From Amphibacillus jilinensis Y1 (lineage in GTDB: Bacteria > Bacillota > Bacilli > Bacillales > Amphibacillaceae): DNA of 64,000 nucleotides. The notes under the pieces are model-generated. The model made no database searches. It was not told where the DNA came from and was given only the letters and a program-made list of their open reading frames with translations. Within the stretch, counting starts at the first letter, position 1. Every line of letters starts with the position of its first letter. Positions 1-9,146 of the stretch are shown here, piece by piece. Where the stretch lies: assembly GCF_000306965.1 (NCBI RefSeq), contig NZ_JH976435.1, positions 524,016 to 588,015 of the forward strand, given 5' to 3'. The position numbers and the translations under genes were made by a program.

Positions 1-126
1 GTCAATACAAATATCAGGATCAATATAAAACATATCGTCTCCCTCTTCTATACAATCAACAGGGCATACCTCTTCACATTCCCCAGCCTTTTCTCCAATA
101 CATGGAGATGTTATAACAAACGCCAC
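1..126 (-). CDS. fer: 7Fe/8Fe-type ferredoxin (C-terminus beyond window)
   Basis: Small iron-sulfur electron carrier of the cytoplasm. The visible 42 residues begin AFVITSPCIGEKAGECEEVC after the start and continue with a CPVDC element, the Cys pattern (C-x7-C-x3-C-P) of bacillar seven-iron ferredoxins; the second cluster-binding half lies off the left edge. The start is a GTG at 124-126 with a gggagg ribosome site about nine bases upstream, at 135-140. It is the first of a run of minus-strand genes and shares no clear operon with the phosphatase behind it. Family assignment is firm; the electron partner cannot be told from this fragment. Confidence 0.85.
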   Translation of the reverse strand, partial: MAFVITSPCIGEKAGECEEVCPVDCIEEGDDMFYIDPDICID

Positions 127-161
127 TCTAAATGCCTCCCTCAAAAATAGTGTAAATGCTT

Positions 162-707
162 TTACCAAATATGTTGAAGTTGATAAAAGTCTTGCTCATG
201 TTCAATAATGAAAATATCAGGATTTTTTAATAATCGCCATTGTGTAAAACCATAGCCCTCCTCAAACTGAGAGAGCAGGAGCATAAGTAAGTTACCGTGA
301 GTCACCATCGCAATTTGTTGATGATTTGGATCTTCCATTGCTTCTTTAATGACTTGAAGCCCACGTTGTAATGCATCATTGGATGACTCGCCACCAGGTA
401 GTCGATAATCCATATCTTTAAATGATGTCTCAACAACATCAAACCAATCATCAACAGGCTGATCACTTAAGATACGTTCTTGTAATCGAGAGTCTGTTTC
501 AATATCAATCTCATTTTGTCTTGCATAAGGCTTTATTGTTTCGACAGCTCTCATATATGGGCTGGAAATAATTCTATCCAATTTTAATCCCTTTGAATTT
601 AAGAATTCAGCTAATCGTCTTGCTTGATTAACGCCGTTATTCGTCAAAGGAGAATCTTTATGTTGACCTTCTGCTTGACAATGTCGAATAAGAATGAGCT
701 TTTTCAT
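162..707 (-). CDS. Histidine phosphatase family protein (phosphoglycerate mutase-like)
   Basis: A 181-residue member of the histidine phosphatase superfamily. The N-terminal signature LIRHCQAEG (residues 6-14) carries the phosphate-accepting His, here followed by Cys instead of the usual Gly, and a second conserved His lies in the MVTHGN motif near residue 136. Substrate cannot be inferred: relatives include phosphoglycerate mutases, alpha-ribazole phosphatases and broad-specificity phosphatases. ATG start with an aggag ribosome site. No operon partner is evident; about 35 bases separate it from the ferredoxin gene downstream. Confidence 0.85.
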   Translation of the reverse strand: MKKLILIRHCQAEGQHKDSPLTNNGVNQARRLAEFLNSKGLKLDRIISSPYMRAVETIKPYARQNEIDIETDSRLQERILSDQPVDDWFDVVETSFKDMDYRLPGGESSNDALQRGLQVIKEAMEDPNHQQIAMVTHGNLLMLLLSQFEEGYGFTQWRLLKNPDIFIIEHEQDFYQLQHIW

Positions 708-778
708 TGGATCATCTCCTGATTAGGCTAAGAGTCAATAGGGTTACCTACCATATAAAGCTGATATTAGGGCAATTA

Positions 779-988
779 TTATTTGAATTCCTCAGTAAAA
801 TATGTTTTTCGGAATCCACCAATACGATTTGAATTATCAATAATAAAATAAAACTCGTCTGTCTCATTTTTTACATCATATACCTTCTCTGGTGTTAGCA
901 TATTATTAACAACAAATTTTTTAGCATTCGTGTGAACACATTTTATTTGTTTAATGGTTTCATTTTCTTCCCAGTATTTATGGATCAA
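779..988 (-). CDS. Small conserved protein, DUF6501-like
   Basis: A 69-residue protein that resembles small Bacillaceae proteins I recall as DUF6501 (Trp near the N-terminus, a 'VHTNAKK' segment, 'YDVKNET' and a closing 'GGF..TYF'). Function unknown. A longer frame runs to 1084, but its first 32 residues are low-complexity. A TTG at 986-988 is preceded by a gggagg site nine bases away and gives the expected N-terminus, so the TTG start is preferred. It sits between the phosphatase and msrAB with no clear operon. The family name is from memory and should be checked. Confidence 0.65.
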   Translation of the reverse strand: MIHKYWEENETIKQIKCVHTNAKKFVVNNMLTPEKVYDVKNETDEFYFIIDNSNRIGGFRKTYFTEEFK

Positions 989-1158
989 GGTAATTCTTCC
1001 TCCCTTTTCCTTTCCTATTAAACTTATCTTATATTTTAGCACGTTTCTACAAAAAAAATAACCATTGTATATAAAAAAGTTCAATTCATGTTATATAGAA
1101 GGTTTATTAGTTAATACGAAGGTTAAAATAATCATTTTCACCTTCACGTTCTTTTGTA

Positions 1159-2127
1159 TTATGACTGATTAAACAACTGCTTATATGCACCATAACCTTC
1201 AGCTTCTAATTCATGTTTTGGAATAAATCTTAGAGCGGCTGAGTTAATGCAATAACGCGTGCCACCAAATTCAGTAGGACCATCATCGAATACATGTCCT
1301 AAATGACTATCTGCACCTTTACTTCTTACTTCAATACGTCTCATGCCATGAGAGGTGTCAAGGGATTCTTCAATTTCATTACGATTTATGGGTTTCGTAA
1401 AGCTTGGCCATCCACAACCAGCATCATATTTATCTAATGAAGAAAATAAAGGTTCTCCACTAACAATATCTACATAAATCCCTTCGTCTTCAGTTGCATA
1501 GTAATCATTCTGAAACGGTTTTTCTGTACCGTTTTCTTGGGTCACGTGGTATTGAAGTGATGTTAACTTGGATTTTAATTCTTCCTTAGAATAGGAAGGT
1601 TTCCAATGGTTTTTGATGAAAGCTTCTCTACCAGAACCTTGTTTATATAAGCGGTAATGAAAGCTGTTTTTTTGATAATAATTTTGATGTTTCTCTTCTG
1701 CTCGATAAAACGTTTTTGCCGGTAAAATTTCAGTTACAATAGGCTTATCGAACTTATTTGATTTACTTAATGCATGTTTAGACGCTTCGGCTATTTCTCT
1801 TTGTTCGCTATTGTGATAAAAAATGGCTGATTTATATGATGAGCCTCTATCGTTAAATTGTCCACCTCTATCAGTTGGATCGATTTGTTTCCAAAAAAGA
1901 TCGACTAATTTTTCATAGGGGAATATATTAGGATCATAGGTGATTTGTACAGCTTCGTAATGCCCCGTTGTATCTGAACAAACTTCTTCATAAGTTGGAT
2001 TGTCTTTATGTCCGCCAGTATAGCCAGAGACAACAGATATAATACCTGGTTGTTGATCGAAAGGCTCCACCATACACCAAAAACAACCTCCTGCGAATGT
2101 AGCTAGCGCTTGATCTGAATGTACCAA
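1159..2127 (-). CDS. msrAB: Fused peptide methionine sulfoxide reductase MsrA/MsrB
   Basis: Repairs both stereoisomers of oxidised methionine in proteins. The 322-residue chain has an N-terminal MsrA domain (about residues 6-160) with the catalytic GCFWC motif at 14-18, and a C-terminal MsrB domain (about 180-320) with GCGWPSF and the catalytic Cys of RYCIN near residue 293. The Zn-binding CxxC pairs of some MsrB proteins are not seen, as in other Firmicute forms. In B. subtilis msrA and msrB are separate adjacent genes; here they are one frame. The start is TTG (2125-2127) with a gaggag site seven bases upstream. Apparently monocistronic. Confidence 0.95.
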   Translation of the reverse strand: MVHSDQALATFAGGCFWCMVEPFDQQPGIISVVSGYTGGHKDNPTYEEVCSDTTGHYEAVQITYDPNIFPYEKLVDLFWKQIDPTDRGGQFNDRGSSYKSAIFYHNSEQREIAEASKHALSKSNKFDKPIVTEILPAKTFYRAEEKHQNYYQKNSFHYRLYKQGSGREAFIKNHWKPSYSKEELKSKLTSLQYHVTQENGTEKPFQNDYYATEDEGIYVDIVSGEPLFSSLDKYDAGCGWPSFTKPINRNEIEESLDTSHGMRRIEVRSKGADSHLGHVFDDGPTEFGGTRYCINSAALRFIPKHELEAEGYGAYKQLFNQS

Positions 2128-2186
2128 ATGAATATCTCCTCACTTATTTAGTATATCCTCTATTTTAAATGCGATTACAATGATTA

Positions 2187-2732
2187 TCAAATATAGAGCT
2201 TCGGTTTATTATATTCAGTTTGATTTTGGTCTGCTAATGTTTCAATGCGATATAGATTTTTTGAATGATTACTTGTTTCTCTGATTTGGTCATTGGATTC
2301 TATCTTCACCTGGTGTTCTTGTTGTTGATTGTCATCTTCAACTGCTAAGATATCTGATAAATCACTTGGCTCGTCATCTTCTTTTTTCGCTTCATCAGTA
2401 GACGAGTCAGTTGCATCGTCGTCACTTTCATTAAATTCCTTCATCAGTGCTAGCATACCAGGTAAATTCTTTAACAATGGACCATATTGTTGAAGTGTTG
2501 GTGTGAAAGAGTGAGCCATTTTTAAAACATTCTGCAATTGATCAAGCGTTTGTGTTAAATTACCACCTGCGGGGATGAATTTTTGAAGTAGACCCGTAAG
2601 CCCTGTTTTAGGTGCGGCTTGAGCCGCCATATAAGGTTGTTGGATATTTGGCATATTAGACATCCAAGGAGCGGCTTGGAAGGTTTGATTAAAAGGATAA
2701 CCACTTGTATAGTTGGAAGGCATTTGCTTCAT
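2187..2732 (-). CDS. YqfQ/VrrA-like family protein
   Basis: A 181-residue protein with a Pro/Gln/Met-rich N-terminus (1-45), a hydrophobic central segment (about 45-102) containing 'LQNVLKMAHSFTPTLQQYGP' and 'LKNLPGML', and a strongly acidic Asp/Glu/Ser-rich tail (about 103-150). This organisation matches the YqfQ (VrrA) family of Bacillaceae; the function is not established and a spore or surface role is only conjecture. ATG start with a gaggg ribosome site. It stands alone: 411 bases without a gene lie upstream. Confidence 0.65.
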   Translation of the reverse strand: MKQMPSNYTSGYPFNQTFQAAPWMSNMPNIQQPYMAAQAAPKTGLTGLLQKFIPAGGNLTQTLDQLQNVLKMAHSFTPTLQQYGPLLKNLPGMLALMKEFNESDDDATDSSTDEAKKEDDEPSDLSDILAVEDDNQQQEHQVKIESNDQIRETSNHSKNLYRIETLADQNQTEYNKPKLYI

Positions 2733-2993
2733 TTTATTCCCCTCTTTTCTCTGCTTCTTACTTAATAGCTTACGCTGGGCAGATAAAATTGTGATTCAAG
2801 ATCAACAAAATGGCAAGATTATTTATAATGCTAAAGTGTGGTGTTCGAGAGCCATATTTACAGAAATGCGCAACACCTATTAACCCGACTGATAATCACA
2901 GCTTGATCACAAAAAATCGGCGATAATAGCTTGTCTCAAAATAGACAGTAGTGATTTTCTATTTTAAGTCGGGAGTACGTTGAAATACAAAAA
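2733..2993. other. Intergenic stretch without a recognisable gene
   Basis: No reading frame with a credible ribosome site is seen. Around 2932-2972 there is a weak self-complementary stretch ('tctcaaaatagac' and 'tctattttaagtcgg') that vaguely recalls the left hairpin of the RepA element described below, but it is too degenerate to call a copy. The promoter of the YqfQ-like gene should lie at its left end. Confidence 0.4.
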
Positions 2994-3057
2994 GTACACC
3001 CCTCTTTAGTAGACAGATAATCTTTATGTTTCAATCTGTCTACCTAAAGGGATGTAC
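2994..3057. repeat. Imperfect inverted repeat, 24-25 base arms
   Basis: Left arm 2994-3018 (gtacaccc...tagacagat) and right arm 3034-3057 (atctgtctac...gatgtac) are reverse complements apart from a few mismatches and one length difference, with a 15-base spacer. It lies about 90 bases beyond the stop codon of the following minus-strand gene. The 'tgtctac' arms recall IS3-group ends, so it could be a fused pair of insertion-sequence ends or a mini-element; it could also act as a bidirectional terminator. There is no A or T run directly next to the arms. Confidence 0.5.
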
Positions 3058-3143
3058 ATCATTTACTCACCAAGTTGGTTTACTAAACCATTTGGTATCT
3101 ATCGTTTTTCTTACTGTGCTTCGGTACTGCGAATCACTATGCT

Positions 3144-4226
3144 TTAATCTTCTTTGGTGTTTTGCTTATAGTTTTTCGCTAAGTCATCTGCTTCGCTACT
3201 TCCAAAAGTATTTAAAGGTTTATTTAACATTTCTTCAGTTTGCTTCGCTTCTTCATTTTTTTGCTTTTGCTTATGCTTCCACCATTTGAATAAAATAAAG
3301 ATAAGCGCCACGATAGCAATAAGTATCCAAACGGTAATCCATGGTGAGCGCGTTACTTCCATTATTCGATCAGCTGTCTGCTGGAATGAACGACTGAAAA
3401 ATTCTGCATCTGTCAAATTATCATCAAAGTAATAGCGATTAACATAATCAAGCAAGATAGCTGCTGCTTCGTTATCAATAACACTTCTTGCTTGTGATCC
3501 CACCACATAGTAAGTCATATATTCGTTTGCTCGAGGCTCAAAGAATATCAATAATAAATGCGCTTCATCTGTGAATAATTGGTCATATAAATCATGGCTA
3601 TATTCTTCTATTTCTGTTTCTGACGGGTTTTTACTTCCATCTATTTCATCAACTATGTAAACATGTGGTTGAACGCCTGTCTCATTATAAAAATGACGGA
3701 GCCCATCGATCATTACCGTGTGATTGTCAATCCAACCTACATTGTCGGTGTAGTAGTCTGTTTCGTCTACAGATCCGTCTGGTAGAGCTTCTCTTTCTAC
3801 AGTGGATTGCTGTACATTACTTGAAAAAAGGTTACTAGAAAAACCATTATTGAAATTCAAGAAAAAATTAGGGATAGGTGAAAAAACCATTAATCCTAAT
3901 AGAATAAAAATAATAATAATAGCAAAACCACAACCTGATCCACCACACCCAGGTGCGCCATAATAACCTCTACGTCGCCATGGTCGACGATAAAAAGGTC
4001 TGCCATAGAATCCGCCTGTTCTCGGTCGATAGCCACCACCTCTAGGTCTGTTTGCAGAAGGCTGAGCACCTCCTCTTTTCTTACCTGGTCCAAACGAGTT
4101 GCCAACACGACTTCGACCGCCGCTTCCTCGGCCGCCACCGAAAGCACCGCCCCGTTTACCAGAACCTCCGCCTCCTCGACCGCCGGAAGCACCGCCTCGT
4201 TTACCAGAACCTCCACCTCTTCCCAT
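3144..4226 (-). CDS. Arg/Gly-rich two-TM membrane protein with TPM-like extracellular domain
   Basis: A 360-residue protein. Residues 1-100 are an extreme Gly/Arg/Ser-rich tract with a duplicated GSGKRGGA unit, followed by a Tyr/Arg-rich stretch, a hydrophobic membrane segment (about 103-122), an outer domain (about 145-310) and a second membrane segment (about 315-332) with a Lys-rich cytoplasmic tail. The outer domain has the outline of TPM (DUF477) domains: 'DNVGWID' opening, 'FYNETGVQPHVYIV' and 'LLLIFFEP'. That similarity is judged by eye. The ATG at 4224-4226 follows aaggag by ten bases; an upstream in-frame ATG (4265) has no ribosome site. The N-terminal tract is much more GC-rich than its surroundings. 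Function unknown. Confidence 0.6.
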   Translation of the reverse strand: MGRGGGSGKRGGASGGRGGGGSGKRGGAFGGGRGSGGRSRVGNSFGPGKKRGGAQPSANRPRGGGYRPRTGGFYGRPFYRRPWRRRGYYGAPGCGGSGCGFAIIIIFILLGLMVFSPIPNFFLNFNNGFSSNLFSSNVQQSTVEREALPDGSVDETDYYTDNVGWIDNHTVMIDGLRHFYNETGVQPHVYIVDEIDGSKNPSETEIEEYSHDLYDQLFTDEAHLLLIFFEPRANEYMTYYVVGSQARSVIDNEAAAILLDYVNRYYFDDNLTDAEFFSRSFQQTADRIMEVTRSPWITVWILIAIVALIFILFKWWKHKQKQKNEEAKQTEEMLNKPLNTFGSSEADDLAKNYKQNTKED

Positions 4227-4351
4227 ATCTCTGTCACTCCTTAATTTTGTAATAGTTCTTTGCATTTTTAAAATCTAGCATAGGAAATTTAGTATGTCAA
4301 TGATTAGAAAGTATGGTGAGTTTATGTTTAGATGTAGTGTAATAATAAAAA

Positions 4352-4387
4352 TACCCTTTTGATTAAACAATTAAAATCAAAAGGGTA
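4352..4387 (-). terminator. Intrinsic terminator of the sbcD-sbcC-DUF2584 operon
   Basis: Perfect 13-base stem (4352-4364 with 4375-4387, 'taccctttt' type arms) with a ten-base loop. On the minus strand the stem is followed by tttttattatt. It lies downstream of the DUF2584 stop. Confidence 0.75.
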
Positions 4388-4423
4388 AAAGAAATGGATC
4401 GATTGAATTGAGGTGGGACATAT

Positions 4424-4495
4424 CTAACGCTCATGTCTTGATTCACTTAAAGACCAATCAGTGGGAACGCCCATTGGTTGAAGGCGTGTTATATT
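4424..4495 (+). repeat. RepA element, right-half copy
   Basis: Carries the RepA right half: 'catgtcttgattcac', then the hairpin arms 'ccaatcagtggg' and 'cgcccattgg', then 'ttgaaggcgtgttat'. The left hairpin is missing. The copy ends about 45 bases from the stop of the minus-strand DUF2584 gene, the same placement as other copies. Confidence 0.6.
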
Positions 4496-4540
4496 TCCTG
4501 GGTAACCGCAATGTAATGGATAATCTGACAATCGATGCAT

Positions 4541-4789
4541 TTAATTGACACTGTATAATGAATCGAGTTGATAGATGCAAAAAGTTCGATTGTCTCGCCA
4601 GGTTAGTTCTATTATTCTTCCGAAGCCAATTTGATCAGAATCTTTGTGTCTTCTAATTTCAATCTGGTCCTGGATCGGATATAATCGATAACCATCAATT
4701 GACATTTTAAATAGATTATTTTGATCTTCAACGCGTTCTTCTTGGCCTTCAGTAACTAAAGTCCATTCTAAGGTTAAAGGCATAGTCAT
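4541..4789 (-). CDS. DUF2584 family protein
   Basis: An 82-residue protein starting MTMPLTLEWTLVTEGQEER and ending DSLYSVN, matching by eye the small Bacillaceae DUF2584 family ('MPLE...VTKGKE...YRLYP...LYS.N'). Function unknown. A longer frame overlaps the end of sbcC, but the ATG at 4787-4789 has a gggag site nine bases upstream and gives the family N-terminus. It is the last gene of the sbcD-sbcC transcription unit, 52 bases after sbcC, and is followed by a strong terminator. Confidence 0.7.
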   Translation of the reverse strand: MTMPLTLEWTLVTEGQEERVEDQNNLFKMSIDGYRLYPIQDQIEIRRHKDSDQIGFGRIIELTWRDNRTFCIYQLDSLYSVN

Positions 4790-4841
4790 TGGTAAGCACT
4801 CCCTTCTTAAATTAGTATATCGCCAAGTAAAAAATATTAAC

Positions 4842-7800
4842 TTATAAGCTAAAGTTAGCAGTTGAACCTTGCGGTGTAACGTTAATTTGTAGTTTAGCAT
4901 ATATTTCTTCTTTAAGTTGAGGTACATGAGAAATAATACCTAATACACGATTAGAATGTTGTAAGGTTTTTAGCGTTTCGATCGCTTGCTCTAATGAAAT
5001 TTCATCCAATGTGCCGAAACCTTCATCAATAAACAACGTATCAAGCTGTACCCCACCAGCATGTGCTTGGACGACATCAGCCATCCCTAGCGCTAAACTT
5101 AACGAAGCTTTAAAACCTTCACCACCTGATAATGTCTTTACTGAGCGCTTTTTACCTGTTTGCTGATCAAGCACCTCGATATCAAGACCGCTTTGAGCTC
5201 CGCGTTTGGCTAATTGATCACTTCTTAATAATTGATAACGGTGCTCACTGAGTTGATCAAATCTTAAATTTGCTTGTAATAAAATTTCATCTAGGAAAGA
5301 CGTTAACACATAGCGCTCAAAAGATAACTTTAGATGATTGTCACCCCTAGCTAAATCTGATAATGCCGTCACATCAACGAAATCTTGTTGAAGTTTGTTA
5401 TAGGCTTTTAATTGCTTGTTCGTATGATGATAAATTTTCTTATCATGTTCTAACTGATACTCTTGCTGTTCTAATTCGCGAATGAGTTGTTCGTACTCTT
5501 GTTGAATGACATCCGCTTTGTCTTGCCACTCCTGGAGATTTGGCCTTTGTTTGTCTCTTAATTGAGTAGTTAATTGCTCTGATCTTACCGCTACATTATT
5601 CACTTGGTCTTGATAGCTTTGAATTCGATCGGTTAGCTCTTGTTGCTGTGCTGCTGAGATTTTGGCTTCTTGGTACGTTTGCAAATCTTCAAATGATGTC
5701 TCCGCTCGTTTTTCATGGAATGTTTTGCTAGCTTCATTATAATAATCTTTTAATTTTTCTGTAAAGGATAAAATCGATGTGAAATGGACACGCTCCGTTT
5801 CAATCCGATTACTTAAGTCAGTAAGTTCCTGTTCTTGCTCATTATACCGCATTAGCCATTGTTCTAAATGTTTTTTTTCACTTTCTAGGTGATCAGCCCA
5901 TTCTTGATAAGTCAAATCAGTATCTGGTAAGTCTTTCTGGTAAATAACACGTTGACCATGTAAATGCGTGATTTGATCACTTTTGTGCTGTAGTTGATAG
6001 CTAATTTTTTCAAGCTCTGCTTCGATAGCTTTTAGTTGGTCTTTAAGTTGATCCTTCTTTGTTTTATAATCTTGAATCTTCTGTTGTTCTTGTTTTAATG
6101 CTTGCTCACGATTGAGAAGTTGTTGGTATTCTGTTTGATAATTGTTTTCCACTTCGTTAATTCGCCCATTATTTAACAAGTCAAAAGGTATATCTAATTT
6201 ACTTGCCAATTCTTCTACAAGATGCAACTGTGTTTGTCGACTTGCTTTCGCTTCAATCAATTGGTCACGTGTATCTGCTAGTTTTAGTTCTATCTCATCA
6301 ATTTTTGAGACATAAAAGGATTTATCTGCTTGATTTAATGCCTGTACATGATCATTAGCTTTATTTGGGTGTGTCGTTGAGCCACATACTGGACAAGGAG
6401 ATCCAGCAGATAAATATTTTGCTAATTGTGTGGCTTGATATTGGATGTTGTTATTTTCATGTTGTTGTAATTGTTGTTTTATTTTAAGTAACTGTTGATC
6501 TAACTCTTTATAATTTGACTCAACTGTATGATAAGTCTCGCTGGTTTCATTCCATGTCTGAAAGGCTTTTTGTAGTTTTTTAGCCTGCTTGTGTTTTTCC
6601 TCCAGCTCATTCATTTTTATTTTTAATTGATAAGTTTGGGTCGACCACTGATTTTCAAGTTTTAACTCCATTTCTATGCGTTCAAGTTGTTTTTGTTTGG
6701 TTAGCATATGATCTTTTTTGTCATTATATTCTTGCGCTATGATCTCTTTATCTTTGTTTGCTTGGCTTATCGCTTGATCAAATTGAAGAACTTGCTCCCA
6801 AGCTTGACGTTTCATTTCGAGTTTCTCTTGTGTTTTAAATTGTGTCGCATTCACTTCATATAATGGTTCTAACTCAGCTAATTGCTCTTGCTGCTCAGAA
6901 AACTGTTGTTTTAGTAAGTCAAGTTCTTTTACTTTCTGATCTTTTATTTGCTTTTGCTCTAGCCATTCTTGATAGCGCCTTTGTAAATCTGCTTCATAAG
7001 GTTCAAGTGATTTGGCTTGGACTGCTTTTGCTAACTTGTTTTGCTGTTCTTGAATGATTGGCTGTTGTTTTTCAAGCACTTGTTTCTCTTCTAATAGTTG
7101 ATCGTATGTATGAAATAGATCGGCTAATTGTTCGGCTTGTCTTAATTGAGATTGTGCAACTGCTAAGTTTTTTTGTCTTTGTATTTGTTGTTGTTGTTTA
7201 TCATCAATCCTTGCTGATGATCTAGCTATTTTATTTTCCAGTGCTTCAATGTAGTTGTTCCTTGTCCAATTTTCTCTTTGTTGTTCCGTTTCCAACCACT
7301 CAACTTGTTCAAATCCATGGTCAATATCATGATTAAGCCTCTCAAGTTTTGATTTTACTTGTGTTGCCTTTTCTTTTAATTGATCAATGATATCCCGATA
7401 AAAATAAGTGTGGAATATTTTTTGCAAGATCTTCTCACGCTCATTACTATTTTCAGTAATTAATTTTCTGAATTCTCCTTGAGGTATCATAATCATTTTT
7501 AAAAATTGATTATAATCAAGACCGAGCATCATTTCAATTGTTTCGTTTACTTCTTTCACTTTACTATAAAGGAGCTGCTGTTCCCCATTTTTAAGTTGGT
7601 ATAAACTAGCTATGGCAGGCTCTTCACGTGTACCATCCCCTCGTTCTTTAGGCCGTTCTTGCTTTGGTCGACGAATAATTAAATATTCATTTCCCTTCAA
7701 TTCAAAAGAAAAGCTCACTTCAGTTGGCTCTAATAAGTCAGCAAAGTCACTACGTAACGTATCATGATCACGATCACTGCCACTAGCTCTGCCGTATAAG

Positions 7801-7952
7801 GCAAAGCAAATCGCATCGAAAATCGTTGTTTTTCCAGCTCCAGTAGGACCAGTGATCAGAAAAATAGATTCTTTACCTAGTTGCTTGAAATCCAATATTT
7901 GTTGACTTCGATAGGGTCCAAATGCTGTCATCGTTAAAGTTAAAGCCCGCAT
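4842..7952 (-). CDS. sbcC: Exonuclease SbcCD, ATPase/SMC-like subunit C
   Basis: ATPase subunit of the SbcCD (Rad50-Mre11-type) nuclease that cleaves DNA hairpins and processes broken ends. The 1036-residue protein has Walker A GPTGAGKT (35-42), two very long Gln/Glu/Lys-rich coiled-coil arms, a zinc-hook CPVC near residue 520, the ABC signature LSGGEG near 945 and Walker B LFIDEG near 975. The ATG at 7950-7952 follows aaggag by eight bases; it begins one base after the sbcD stop, so the two are translationally coupled. In B. subtilis sbcDC lies elsewhere in the chromosome, so its place here differs from that order. Confidence 0.95.
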   Translation of the reverse strand: MRALTLTMTAFGPYRSQQILDFKQLGKESIFLITGPTGAGKTTIFDAICFALYGRASGSDRDHDTLRSDFADLLEPTEVSFSFELKGNEYLIIRRPKQERPKERGDGTREEPAIASLYQLKNGEQQLLYSKVKEVNETIEMMLGLDYNQFLKMIMIPQGEFRKLITENSNEREKILQKIFHTYFYRDIIDQLKEKATQVKSKLERLNHDIDHGFEQVEWLETEQQRENWTRNNYIEALENKIARSSARIDDKQQQQIQRQKNLAVAQSQLRQAEQLADLFHTYDQLLEEKQVLEKQQPIIQEQQNKLAKAVQAKSLEPYEADLQRRYQEWLEQKQIKDQKVKELDLLKQQFSEQQEQLAELEPLYEVNATQFKTQEKLEMKRQAWEQVLQFDQAISQANKDKEIIAQEYNDKKDHMLTKQKQLERIEMELKLENQWSTQTYQLKIKMNELEEKHKQAKKLQKAFQTWNETSETYHTVESNYKELDQQLLKIKQQLQQHENNNIQYQATQLAKYLSAGSPCPVCGSTTHPNKANDHVQALNQADKSFYVSKIDEIELKLADTRDQLIEAKASRQTQLHLVEELASKLDIPFDLLNNGRINEVENNYQTEYQQLLNREQALKQEQQKIQDYKTKKDQLKDQLKAIEAELEKISYQLQHKSDQITHLHGQRVIYQKDLPDTDLTYQEWADHLESEKKHLEQWLMRYNEQEQELTDLSNRIETERVHFTSILSFTEKLKDYYNEASKTFHEKRAETSFEDLQTYQEAKISAAQQQELTDRIQSYQDQVNNVAVRSEQLTTQLRDKQRPNLQEWQDKADVIQQEYEQLIRELEQQEYQLEHDKKIYHHTNKQLKAYNKLQQDFVDVTALSDLARGDNHLKLSFERYVLTSFLDEILLQANLRFDQLSEHRYQLLRSDQLAKRGAQSGLDIEVLDQQTGKKRSVKTLSGGEGFKASLSLALGMADVVQAHAGGVQLDTLFIDEGFGTLDEISLEQAIETLKTLQHSNRVLGIISHVPQLKEEIYAKLQINVTPQGSTANFSL

Positions 7953-7953
7953 A

Positions 7954-9108
7954 TTATTGTCTCCTTTTTTGCAACATGAGTTGTTCGATGATCTCATTAA
8001 TCATCTTTTCTCTTGCTTCAGGTATCGCTTCACCTTTGATTTCTTTATAAAAATTATGAAACAATTCTTGATGTGATAAATGCTGTTTTTCTTTAACCTG
8101 TAGAAGTTGCTCTAGACGCTGATTCGATTGTTTAACTTTTCTTTCTAACCTTAAAATATTAGGGAATTTTTTTCTTAATTGACTTACGGGATCAAGGACT
8201 TGTCCGTCATCTAATAAACAAATTTGGACATAGTCGTCACTCGGTTTATAATATGCATCGGAGATAAGCTGTTCGAAATAGCCTTCTATTATGCGCATCT
8301 CTCTCCTTGGTGTTAGCGGCACCCTCGTTATTTTCGTTTGCTTATCCGCTACGAGATCAATGATTGTCACCGATTTTTGTTGGCGCGCTTCGGAAAATGA
8401 ATATTTCAATAAGGACCCACTATATTGAACGGTATCTCGCTTTACTCTTTGGGGCTGATGAAGGTGACCAAGTGCAACATAATCGAAAGCATTAAAAATA
8501 TCAACATCAACGTAGGGGTTACCACCAATCATGGATAAACGATCCTCTGATTCTGACGCCATCCCTCCTGCTAAAAAAGCATGGGCAATACAAACATGGC
8601 GCTCTTGTTTATTTAAGCGAGCTTCAATTGATTGGACAATAACGGCCATTGCATCTTGATGTGATTGTATTTTATGATTAGGAAAAAGTGCTTTAATATC
8701 AGCAGGTTCAAAATATGGGATCAAATAAAAGTTAACCGGCCCCTGTTGATCTGTGAAAGTCAAATGTTCTACGGGTAATGTTATTTTCGATTCAATAAAG
8801 AGTTGATTTTTCCGAAATAATCGACTTCCAAAATGCAAGCGATCAGGACTGTCATGATTTCCAGATGTGACAAGCACAGGTGTTGAGTAGTCTGTTATTA
8901 ATCTAGTAAAAGTTTGATCCAATAGATCTACGGCTTCTTTTGGCGGTATCGAACGATCATATATATCGCCTGCAATAATAATTACATCAGGTTTTTGATC
9001 ATTAATAATTTCAAAAAATTGGTCTAGTATATAACTTTGATCTTCCGTCATATAGACGTTATTTACAAGTTTACCTAGGTGCCAATCGGCAGTATGCAAT
9101 ATTCTCAT
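7954..9108 (-). CDS. sbcD: Exonuclease SbcCD, nuclease subunit D
   Basis: Mre11-like metallophosphoesterase subunit of SbcCD. The 384-residue chain carries the phosphoesterase motifs DWHLG (8-12), GDIYDR (47-52), GNHDSP (83-88) and GHLHQPQ near residue 214, which bind two metals for 3'-5' exonuclease and hairpin endonuclease activity. The C-terminal 'capping' part has the usual 'VPLTPRREMR' segment. ATG start with an aggatc ribosome site. First gene of the sbcD-sbcC-DUF2584 unit, one base from sbcC. Confidence 0.95.
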   Translation of the reverse strand: MRILHTADWHLGKLVNNVYMTEDQSYILDQFFEIINDQKPDVIIIAGDIYDRSIPPKEAVDLLDQTFTRLITDYSTPVLVTSGNHDSPDRLHFGSRLFRKNQLFIESKITLPVEHLTFTDQQGPVNFYLIPYFEPADIKALFPNHKIQSHQDAMAVIVQSIEARLNKQERHVCIAHAFLAGGMASESEDRLSMIGGNPYVDVDIFNAFDYVALGHLHQPQRVKRDTVQYSGSLLKYSFSEARQQKSVTIIDLVADKQTKITRVPLTPRREMRIIEGYFEQLISDAYYKPSDDYVQICLLDDGQVLDPVSQLRKKFPNILRLERKVKQSNQRLEQLLQVKEKQHLSHQELFHNFYKEIKGEAIPEAREKMINEIIEQLMLQKRRQ

Positions 9109-9146
9109 ATGTTTGATCCTCCAATCTACTGCGTCCTATTCCCTAT

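Noticed and set aside
3896-4237. Second minus-strand frame inside the Arg/Gly-rich gene
   Set aside because: It is the shifted reading of the repetitive Gly/Arg codons (giving Val/Glu repeats), not an independent gene.
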